Assembly (NCBI GenBank): GCA_036501535.1
Contig: DASYAE010000276.1
Location: forward strand, 1-27,947
From: DASYAE01 sp036501535
GTDB lineage: Bacteria > Actinomycetota > Actinomycetes > Streptomycetales > Catenulisporaceae
Length of the DNA: 27,947 nucleotides
Reading direction: 5' to 3'
Below, one piece after another: positions 14,020 to 20,143 of the stretch. The translations under genes were made by a program, and so were the position numbers. The notes under the pieces were generated by a model that had not been told where the DNA came from, did not search any database, and saw only the letters and a program-made list of their open reading frames with translations. Within the stretch, counting starts at the first letter, position 1. Each line of letters opens with the position of its first letter.

Positions 14020-14418
14020 ATGAGTGGTCGGATGCAGCGCCAGAACGCCGCGGTCCTTCTGCGCTTGGCGCCGCTCGCCGTAATCCTCGTCATCGTCGTC
14101 ACGCTGGTGCTGGTCCGCATGCACGAAACCTCGGAGTCGAACTCCAGCAACGGCCTCAATCGCGTGGCACTGACGGCGGGGGACTGTGTTCAGATCGGAA
14201 CCACCCTCACCCAGGTGCCGTGCAACGACCTGCATACCGCGCAGATAATCGGACTTGCCCGCGGGACTGACTACAGCTGCGACGCGACTGAGCTCGGCAG
14301 CGCCTCGCCTCCCGCCGATGCGGGCTACAGCACCTATCAGTTCTATGACCTGAATGGCGACCTCACGACCGCCTGCGTCATCCAGACCGCGCCGCGGACG
14401 GGCTCCGTGTTCGGCTGA
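14020..14418 (+). CDS. Membrane-anchored protein with a septum-formation-like extracellular domain
   Basis: 132 residues. A basic N-terminus (MSGRMQRQ) is followed by one transmembrane helix (about 11-33) and an extracytoplasmic domain with four cysteines (C56, C68, C87, C119). The run LTAGDCVQIGTTLTQVPCNDLHTAQIIG matches the GDC...VPC...H.aE/Q pattern of the actinobacterial septum-formation domain (Septum_form), also found outside PknB-type kinases. The cysteines probably form two disulfides. I chose ATG 14020; an upstream in-frame GTG at 13987 gives a longer, less convincing N-terminus. Function is unknown and a role in division is not implied by the domain name alone. Confidence 0.68.
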   Translation: MSGRMQRQNAAVLLRLAPLAVILVIVVTLVLVRMHETSESNSSNGLNRVALTAGDCVQIGTTLTQVPCNDLHTAQIIGLARGTDYSCDATELGSASPPADAGYSTYQFYDLNGDLTTACVIQTAPRTGSVFG

Positions 14419-14501
14419 CCGCGACGACCACCCGCGCTCTGCGTCCGACTCACCCCGCCGACCACGGCCGAGTGTCCGACCCTTGTGCAACCATCGAACA
14501 T

Positions 14502-16232
14502 GTGAGTGAAGCGAGCGGCGCGGACGGGTCGGCGTCCTGGGCCTACTGCGCGCTCGCGCCGACCGAGGACGGCGGCGCGCGGCTCGTGCCGTTGGCCGCG
14601 GACGGCAGCCGGACCGGTCCGGTGGTCGACTGCCGCGACCTTGTCGAGGCGGTTCGGGAGCGGCCCGGCGTCGGGCGCTGGGTCTGGCCGGCCACGACGG
14701 ACGTCTATCCGCGGCTGCTCGCCGCCGGGGTGCGGGTCGATCGGTGCTACGACGTGCAGGAAGCCGAGTCGCTGCTGCTCGGCCACGAGGGGCGTTGGGG
14801 CGAACCGCGGTCGGCGGCTGCGGCGTGGGCCCGGCTGCGCCACGCGCCGGTGCCCGAGGACCCCGCCACCGTTGCGTTTGAGCCCGGCGCGCAGGACACG
14901 CTGTTCGACACCGGTCCGCCGCCGCTCGGGCTCGACGCGCTCACCGCCGTTTACGCCGATCAGCAGCGCAGGCACGACGCGGCCTCGGCGGCGCCGGCGG
15001 GCACCGACGCCGGACGGCTGCGGCTGCTGACCGCCTCCGCCTCGGCCGGGATGCTGGTCGCCCAGGAGATGAACCGGGCCGGGCTGCCGTGGAGCGCTGA
15101 GGTGCACCGCGATCTGCTCGACGGACTGCTCGGCCACCGCTATCCGGGCGGCGGCGAGCCGGAGCGGCTGGCGCAGCTGACCGCGCAGATCTCCGGGGCC
15201 TTCGGCTTCCCGGTGCGGCCCGACCTGCCGGCGGACGTGGTCAGGGCGTTCGCGCGGGCCGGCCTCCCGGTGAGCAGCACCCGCGCCTGGGAGTTGCGCG
15301 AGATCGACCACCCGGCGGTCGAGCCGCTGCTGGAGTACAAGAAGCTCTACCGGATCCACACCGCGTACGGCTGGGGCTGGCTGCGCACATGGGTGCACGA
15401 CGGGCGGTTCCACCCGCAGTTCCGGCCGGCCGGCGCGGTGAACGGCCGCTGGGTGACCGAGGGCGGCGGGGCGCTGCAGATCCCGAAGGTGGTGCGCCGG
15501 GCGGTGGTGGCCGATCCGGGCTGGCGGCTGGTGGTCTGCGACGCGAAGCAGATGGAGATCCGGGTGCTGGCGGCGATCGCGCGGGACTCGGCGCTGATGC
15601 GGGTCACCGCCGACGACGGCGACGTGTACCAGACCATTGCCGACCTGCTGTTCGGCGGCGAGCGGGCCGTGGCCAAGATCTCGGTGCTCGGCGCGGTCTA
15701 CGGACAGACCTCGGGCGACGCGCTGGTGCACATGGCCTGGCTGCGCAAGCGGTTCCCGGCCGCGATCGCCTACGTGGACCAGGCGGCGCGGGCCGGCGAG
15801 CAGGGGCGCCTGGTGCGCAGCTGGCTCGGCCGCACCTGCCCGCCGGTCCGGCGGCGCGACGAGGCCGACGGCGGCAGCGAGCCGGGGTCCGACGGCGAGG
15901 GCCGCAACGACGGCTGGGCGCCGAACTACGCCAGCGGCGACGCGCGGGCGCGCGGCCGGTTCACCCGCAACTTCGCGGTCTCCGCCAGCGCCTCCGACTG
16001 GGCCCTGCTCATGCTGGCCGGCCTGCGCAGGGCGCTGTGGTCGATGCGGGCCGAGCCGGTGTTCTTCCAGCACGACGAGGTGATCGTGCACTGCCCGGCC
16101 GGGGAGGCGGAGCAGGTCGCGCAGGCGGTCGCCGACGCGGGGCAGGAGGCGGGCCGGATCACGTTCGGGGACACGCCGGTGCGGTTCGCGTTCTCGACCG
16201 CGATCGTGGACTGCTATGCCGACGCGCGGTGA
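14502..16232 (+). CDS. Family-A DNA polymerase without 5' nuclease (actinobacterial bifunctional exonuclease/polymerase-like)
   Basis: About 576 residues, much shorter than Pol I. The polymerase half carries the family-A motifs: NGRWVTEGGGALQIPK (the usual GRL...PNLQNIP), motif A as DAKQMEIRVLAAIA (canonical DYSQIELR; catalytic D347), motif B as ERAVAKISVLGAVYG (R388, K392, Y400) and motif C QHDEVIVH (D525, E526). The N-terminal about 180 residues stand where the 3'-5' exonuclease should be, but I see no DxE metal motif, so proofreading is probably lost. Such proteins are common in actinobacteria beside the main polA; their role is unclear. GTG 14502 is preferred (AACCAT 7 nt upstream); GTG 14472 is an alternative. 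Confidence 0.85.
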   Translation: MSEASGADGSASWAYCALAPTEDGGARLVPLAADGSRTGPVVDCRDLVEAVRERPGVGRWVWPATTDVYPRLLAAGVRVDRCYDVQEAESLLLGHEGRWGEPRSAAAAWARLRHAPVPEDPATVAFEPGAQDTLFDTGPPPLGLDALTAVYADQQRRHDAASAAPAGTDAGRLRLLTASASAGMLVAQEMNRAGLPWSAEVHRDLLDGLLGHRYPGGGEPERLAQLTAQISGAFGFPVRPDLPADVVRAFARAGLPVSSTRAWELREIDHPAVEPLLEYKKLYRIHTAYGWGWLRTWVHDGRFHPQFRPAGAVNGRWVTEGGGALQIPKVVRRAVVADPGWRLVVCDAKQMEIRVLAAIARDSALMRVTADDGDVYQTIADLLFGGERAVAKISVLGAVYGQTSGDALVHMAWLRKRFPAAIAYVDQAARAGEQGRLVRSWLGRTCPPVRRRDEADGGSEPGSDGEGRNDGWAPNYASGDARARGRFTRNFAVSASASDWALLMLAGLRRALWSMRAEPVFFQHDEVIVHCPAGEAEQVAQAVADAGQEAGRITFGDTPVRFAFSTAIVDCYADAR

Positions 16233-16243
16233 ATCGCGTGAAT

Positions 16244-16262
16244 CGCCGGAATTCCCCCGGCG
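16244..16262. terminator. Hairpin between the polymerase and the convergent two-gene unit
   Basis: CGCCGG (16244-16249) and CCGGCG (16257-16262) form a perfect 6-bp stem with loop AATTCCC, in the 47-bp convergent gap. It can act on both strands; there is no U-run. Confidence 0.5.
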
Positions 16263-16279
16263 CCTGCGAACGGCCGTTG

Positions 16280-16609
16280 CTAAACGCCGAATACATCGAT
16301 GACTCTTCGAATGGACTCGGCGGCCGGGATCCCCACCTGATTGACGATTGCCGCGATGCCGGCGAGATTGGCCAGCGCCCGCCGGAACGCGCTCTTGTCG
16401 GCCGAAGTGTCCGAACCGATTACCGCGACGGACTCGTCGATAATCTGCCGGTCGGCCGGAGAAACCCGGTCCCGCAGTATCTGCACCATGGCGATCATCT
16501 CGCTGAGGGCGGCCTGCTGCTCGATCGGCCCCTGGCTCTTGATCATGCCGATGTTGTGGTCGCCCGTCTGGTGCACCTCGTCGCCGAAGTGGTAGTGCTC
16601 GCCGGTCAC
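16280..16609 (-). CDS. Small helical protein with N-terminal GD(x)nGDHNIG motif, possible amyloid-signalling partner
   Basis: 109 residues, unrecognised as a named family. Residues 6-22 read YHFGDEVHQTGDHNIGM and closely copy the C-terminal tail of the gene just upstream. The Q-x-G-x-x-N core resembles RHIM-like and bacterial amyloid-signalling motifs, which join proteins by shared beta-stacking. Residues about 28-109 are predicted helical: EQQAALSEMIAMVQILRDRVS, then DRQIIDESVAVIG, then FRRALANLAGIAAIVNQVG, AAESIRRVIDVFGV. It starts with GTG in a GTGA overlap with the upstream stop, so the two are translationally coupled. No signal or transmembrane segment. Inference: a soluble partner recruited by the membrane protein. 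Confidence 0.72.
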   Translation of the reverse strand: MTGEHYHFGDEVHQTGDHNIGMIKSQGPIEQQAALSEMIAMVQILRDRVSPADRQIIDESVAVIGSDTSADKSAFRRALANLAGIAAIVNQVGIPAAESIRRVIDVFGV

Positions 16610-16668
16610 CGCATCGCCTTTCCGATGTTGTGGTCGCCGACCTGGGTGAGGTTGTCGCCGTAGTGGTA
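16544..16668 (-). repeat. Duplicated GDHNIG motif at the junction of two coupled genes
   Basis: Two copies of a 17-codon motif lie at 16618-16668 (end of the membrane-protein gene; YHYGDNLTQVGDHNIGK) and 16544-16594 (start of the small-protein gene; YHFGDEVHQTGDHNIGM). The DNA is also alike, including an identical GGCGACCACAACATCGG block in each. The copies are separated by only 23 bases that hold one gene's stop and the next gene's start. Confidence 0.85.
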
Positions 16669-17109
16669 CTGGTTCACGTGCATCTCGAAGAACGCCTCCG
16701 GATTGTCGATCGCGTCCATGATCTGCCGGACGAGCCGGACCACGAGGTCCCCGTCGTCCGTCACCAGCGCCCGGTGCGGCGCCCCCGAGGTCTCCAGGAC
16801 CAGCGCGAAGAGGTCCGGTTTGGTCAGCTCGCGAATGATTCGAAGGACGTTGCGGATGATGAGCGCCACCGCGACGAGCGCGGCGACGGCCACGCCGACG
16901 CCGGAGCCGATGATCGCCGAGGCGATGCCCCAGAGGACCAGCCAGCCGACGATGCCGAGCGCGTTGCGCCAGACCGTCTTTCCGCGGCCGGCGTTGGTGA
17001 GCCTGAGTGCCTGGGCCCGCGCGATATTCGACAGCGGGTATGCCTCGCCGCCGATCCAGAGAACCCGCTTGCTGACGACGACATTGATCTGCTCATGGTC
17101 CTGGGCCAT
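16606..17109 (-). CDS. DUF6232-like membrane protein with a C-terminal GDHNIG tail
   Basis: 167 residues. A short N-terminal beta-rich segment (INVVVSKRVLWIGGEAYPLSNIARAQ, residues 8-33) is followed by two adjoining transmembrane helices (about 48-66 and 69-86) and a second soluble segment (100-142: LFALVLETSGAPHRALVTDDGDLVVRLVRQIMDAIDNP). This layout matches the actinobacterial DUF6232 family as I recall it and resembles a PH-like domain split by a membrane hairpin. The tail (148-164) is YHYGDNLTQVGDHNIGK, with a TQVG tetrad close to the RHIM core (V/I-Q-V/I-G). ATG 17109 is chosen, with a GGGGGG run about 11 nt upstream. The upstream 180 bp is AT-richer than the surroundings and holds no gene. 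Confidence 0.75.
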   Translation of the reverse strand: MAQDHEQINVVVSKRVLWIGGEAYPLSNIARAQALRLTNAGRGKTVWRNALGIVGWLVLWGIASAIIGSGVGVAVAALVAVALIIRNVLRIIRELTKPDLFALVLETSGAPHRALVTDDGDLVVRLVRQIMDAIDNPEAFFEMHVNQYHYGDNLTQVGDHNIGKAMR

Positions 17110-17289
17110 TGTCGGCCACCCCCCACAGAGTCGGCGCGGATGCATTGCCTGCTCTTTGAGGATCCGATGGCACAGAGTCGTCCCGCAGCCGAAGTGCCAA
17201 ACCGTTACATGAATTCCCCGGCGGTGCAGATCGTCGATCTCTGTTGTGGTCCGAGGGCGCCGCGAAAGATCAGAGAATCAATTCCGCCC

Positions 17290-18378
17290 TCACCGGACGG
17301 TCGATTCCGGACGCACCGGTATTGATGATTCGCCGACCGCGGTCCATTCGATGCCTGACGCTTTAATCAGGTCCCTGACGGCCTGTGCGTCGGGCAGGCC
17401 GCCCTGCGCGCCGGGCCTGGTGACCGCGAGCGCGCCGGCGTGCGTCGCCCAACGGACCGCGTCGGGCAGCGGCTCGCCCCGGCAGAGCGCGTCCGCCAGC
17501 GCGCCGCAGAAAGTGTCGCCGGCGCCGACCGTGTCGACGCTCTCCACTTCGGGCGCCGGGACGTGTACGAAGCGCGGCGCATCAGAGGCCCGGCTCTGCT
17601 CCGGACGGAACGCGGCGAGCGCGCCCTGCGCGCCGAGTGTCACGACGACGGCCCGCGACGGCAGTCCCGCCGCGCGAAGCAGGGCCGCGGCCTGTTCCGC
17701 GGTGGCCGGCTCGTCGGCGCCGAGCAGGTCGGCCAGTTCGCCCGCGTTCGGCACCAGGTAGTCGACCGCTGCCAGCACCCCGGCGTCGACCGGCCGGCTC
17801 GGCGCCGGGTTGAGGATCACCAGGGGCCCGCGCTCCGCGCTTCGCGGCCCGCCCCCGGCCCCGGCCGCCGCCCCGAGCACGGCCGCTGCGACGGTCTGCG
17901 CGGGGACCTCCTGCTGCAGCAGCAGCACCCGCGCCGCTCGGATCAGATCTCGATGATCCGCCACGTCCTGCGGGCTCAGGTGCGCCGACGCGCCCTGCGA
18001 GACCGCGATCATGTTCTCCCCGTCCGGCGCCACCAGCAGTACCGCGTGCTGGCTCGGCACCCCGGCGGTCGGCCGGCAGAAGTCGGTCACCACCCCGGCC
18101 CGCGCGAGGCGTTCGACCAGGTCGGCGCCGTCGTCCGCGCCGATCCGGGTGACCAGCGCGGTGCGCCGCCCGAGCCGGGCCGCCGCGGCCGCCTGGTTCG
18201 AGCCCTTGCCGCCGAGCGAGGTGGACAGGTCCGCGCTGAGCACCGTCTGTCCGGCGCGGGGGAGCGCGCCGACCGGGAAGAGCAGGTCGCGTCCCATCGA
18301 GCCGACGACGCAGACCTCGATGGGCTCGTCCCGCGGCGAATTCGGGGCTCCCGGCTGCGCGCGCGGTGTGGTGGTCAC
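17290..18378 (-). CDS. rbsK: Ribokinase-like PfkB-family sugar kinase
   Basis: 362 residues, longer than typical ribokinase (about 300) owing to an N-terminal tail and Ala-rich loops. PfkB signatures are clear: SLGGKGSNQAAAAARLG (first signature), VILNPAPSRP and VDTVGAGDTFCGALADAL with the catalytic Asp of the GAGD anion hole. The ending GALAVTRPGAQGGLP is characteristic of ribokinase, which phosphorylates ribose at O5. No ribose transporter or LacI regulator is adjacent, so the sugar is inferred from the family. It starts with GTG 8 nt after TAATCT, suggesting a leaderless message, and lies 78 bp after lysE on the same strand. Confidence 0.87.
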   Translation of the reverse strand: MTTTPRAQPGAPNSPRDEPIEVCVVGSMGRDLLFPVGALPRAGQTVLSADLSTSLGGKGSNQAAAAARLGRRTALVTRIGADDGADLVERLARAGVVTDFCRPTAGVPSQHAVLLVAPDGENMIAVSQGASAHLSPQDVADHRDLIRAARVLLLQQEVPAQTVAAAVLGAAAGAGGGPRSAERGPLVILNPAPSRPVDAGVLAAVDYLVPNAGELADLLGADEPATAEQAAALLRAAGLPSRAVVVTLGAQGALAAFRPEQSRASDAPRFVHVPAPEVESVDTVGAGDTFCGALADALCRGEPLPDAVRWATHAGALAVTRPGAQGGLPDAQAVRDLIKASGIEWTAVGESSIPVRPESTVR

Positions 18379-18386
18379 GGCGTCTC

Positions 18387-18392
18387 AGATTA
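18387..18392 (-). promoter_or_regulatory. -10-like element for leaderless rbsK
   Basis: On the minus strand TAATCT ends 8 nt before the GTG at 18378. It matches TAnnnT, and no Shine-Dalgarno sequence is visible. Confidence 0.45.
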
Positions 18393-18456
18393 CGCGCGGC
18401 GCGCGTCGGAGCCACTCGTCACGCGCCGGGGACGGCGGGCAATGGGCCGGGCCGGC

Positions 18457-19068
18457 TCACCCGCCGCCTGCCACGCTGACCCCGATCGCCACCATCGTCA
18501 CCGCGATCACGCCGTCGAGCGCCCGCCAGGCGGCCGGCCGGGCGAACAGCGGCGCCAGGATCCGGGCGCCGAAGCCGAGGCCGCCGAACCACAGCACGCT
18601 GCCGGTCGCCGCGCCGAGCCCGAAGACCCAGCGCGCCGGGCCGTAGGTGTTCGCCAGCGAGCCGAGCAGCAGCACCGTGTCGAGATAGACGTGTGGATTG
18701 AGCCAGGTCACCGCGATGCAGGTCAGCACCGCCGCGCGCAGCCCACGCGGTGCGCCGGCGCCCGGGTCGAGCCGGCCCGGCCGCAGGGCCCTGCGCGCGG
18801 CGGCGAGGCCGTAGCAGACCAGGAACCCGCCGCCGATCCAGGCCGCCGCGGTCAGCGCGCGGGGCCAGTCCCGCACGACCGCGCCGACCCCGGCGATGCC
18901 GAGCGTGATCAGGAGCACGTCGGAGACCGCGCAGATCGCCACGATGGCCGGCACGTGCTCGCGCCGGATGCCCTGCCGCAGCACGAAGGCGTTCTGCGCG
19001 CCGATCGCGATGATCAGGGACATGCCGGTGCCGAATCCGGCGGCCAGGGCGGAGACCTCGGGTCGCAT
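18457..19068 (-). CDS. lysE: LysE/ArgO-family basic amino acid exporter
   Basis: 203 residues with about six hydrophobic helices. The family pattern is clear: AAGFGTGMSLIIAIGAQNAFVLRQGI at the N-terminus, AICAVSDVLLITLGIAGVG, then CIAVTWLNPHVYLDTVLLLGSLA, a hallmark of LysE. It exports L-lysine and L-arginine when they accumulate, for example from peptides. It is divergent from the LysR-type gene at 19135, the lysE-lysG arrangement known from Corynebacterium. The ATG lies 6 nt after TAACAT on the same strand, without a ribosome-binding site, so the message is probably leaderless. The -35 position is poor (GGCCTG), fitting activation by LysG. Confidence 0.93.
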   Translation of the reverse strand: MRPEVSALAAGFGTGMSLIIAIGAQNAFVLRQGIRREHVPAIVAICAVSDVLLITLGIAGVGAVVRDWPRALTAAAWIGGGFLVCYGLAAARRALRPGRLDPGAGAPRGLRAAVLTCIAVTWLNPHVYLDTVLLLGSLANTYGPARWVFGLGAATGSVLWFGGLGFGARILAPLFARPAAWRALDGVIAVTMVAIGVSVAGGG

Positions 19069-19134
19069 GTCCCGATGTTAGAAAGGCGTCAGGAAATCAG
19101 GCCAGCTAAACTTTCTTAGCTATCATTAGCATCC
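19069..19134. promoter_or_regulatory. Divergent lysE-lysG promoter with LysG operator candidate
   Basis: This 66-bp gap is AT-rich compared with its surroundings. The lysE -10 is TAACAT (19080-19075, minus strand). GCTAA (19105-19109) and TTAGC (19116-19120) form an inverted repeat with a 6-bp spacer, and GCTA/TAGC (19119-19122 and 19127-19130) forms an overlapping second dyad. LysR-type regulators bind such interrupted dyads. TATCAT (19121-19126) may be the lysG -10, so LysG would cover its own promoter. Confidence 0.6.
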
Positions 19135-20136
19135 GTGATGATCGATCTGCCGCTGGACCAGGTGCGCACGCTGCTCGCCGCCGTGGACGAGGGCACCTTC
19201 GAGGCCGCGGCGCGGGCGCTGCAGGTGACGCCCTCCGCGGTCAGCCAGCGGATCAAGGCGCTGGAGCAGCACACCGGGCGGGTGCTGCTGATCCGGTCGA
19301 AGCCGGTGCGGCTGACCGAGTCGGGCCTCGTGGTGGTCCGGTTCGCCCGGCAGCTGGACTGGCTGGAGCGGGACGCGAGTGCGGCGCTCGGCCTGGCCGC
19401 GGCGGACGGCCCGGCCCTGCTGGCGATCGCGGTGAACGCCGACTCGCTGGCCACCTGGTTCCTGCCGGCGCTGGGCCGGCTGACCGACTCGCGGATCTGC
19501 TTCGAGATTCAGCGCGAGGACCAGGACCACACGGCCCGGCTGCTGAGCCAGGGCTCGGTGATGGCCGCCGTGACCTCGACCCCGCAGCCGGTGCAGGGCT
19601 GCTCGGTCCGCGGACTGGGCCGGATGAGGTACCGCGCGATGGCCAGCCCGGCCTTTGCCGCCCGCCATCTGAGCGACGGTCCGGTGCGCCGCTCGCTGGC
19701 CGCCGCACCGGTCGTGGTCTTCGACCGGAAGGACGACCTGCAGGACCGCTTCATGCGCGACCTCGCCGCGGGCGCCGCAACGACAAAGACGAAGCTGAAG
19801 CCGAAGACGAAGCCGTCGCCGAGGGCGCGAGCGGCCGCCGATGTCGATGTCGATGTCGACGTCGAAGCCGCGGCGACACCGGCGACCGCGGCGAAGCGGC
19901 ACTTCGTCCCCTCGTCCGAAGGGTTCGTCGACGCCGTCGTCATGGGCCTCGGCTGGGGCATGGTGCCCGAGGACCAGGCCGCGACCCGGCCCGCGGGCGC
20001 GCTCGTCGACATCGCCCCGGACCGGCCGATCGACGTGCCCTTATATTGGCAGCAGTGGAAGCTGGACTCGCCGGCCCTCACCACGGTCGCGGACATCGTC
20101 GGCGAGGCGGCCGCGGCGGCGCTGCGTCCCGCGTAG
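19135..20136 (+). CDS. lysG: LysR-type regulator LysG/ArgP-like with a low-complexity insertion
   Basis: 333 residues. The N-terminal winged helix is the LysG/ArgP type: LDQVRTLLAAVDEGTFEAAARALQVTPSAVSQRIKALE. The effector domain follows with VFDRKDDLQDRFMRDL and, later, HFVPSSEGFVDAVVMGLGWGMVPEDQ, motifs shared with ArgP/LysG. Between these two motifs, where homologues have a few residues, about 40 residues are inserted (about 212-254): a Lys/Thr/Pro run, then DVDVDVDV and Ala/Thr. The protein should activate lysE with lysine or arginine as co-effector. Start may be GTG 19135 or ATG 19138. A rare TTA codon lies at 20041-20043. It converges with the transporter gene 7 bp downstream. Confidence 0.9.
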   Translation: MMIDLPLDQVRTLLAAVDEGTFEAAARALQVTPSAVSQRIKALEQHTGRVLLIRSKPVRLTESGLVVVRFARQLDWLERDASAALGLAAADGPALLAIAVNADSLATWFLPALGRLTDSRICFEIQREDQDHTARLLSQGSVMAAVTSTPQPVQGCSVRGLGRMRYRAMASPAFAARHLSDGPVRRSLAAAPVVVFDRKDDLQDRFMRDLAAGAATTKTKLKPKTKPSPRARAAADVDVDVDVEAAATPATAAKRHFVPSSEGFVDAVVMGLGWGMVPEDQAATRPAGALVDIAPDRPIDVPLYWQQWKLDSPALTTVADIVGEAAAAALRPA

Positions 20137-20143
20137 GGGTGGA

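Noticed and set aside
17440..19119. A 559-codon plus-strand frame across rbsK and lysE
   Set aside because: Both minus-strand genes are clearly identified by motifs; the plus-strand frame is Arg/Gly/Ala-rich without domains.
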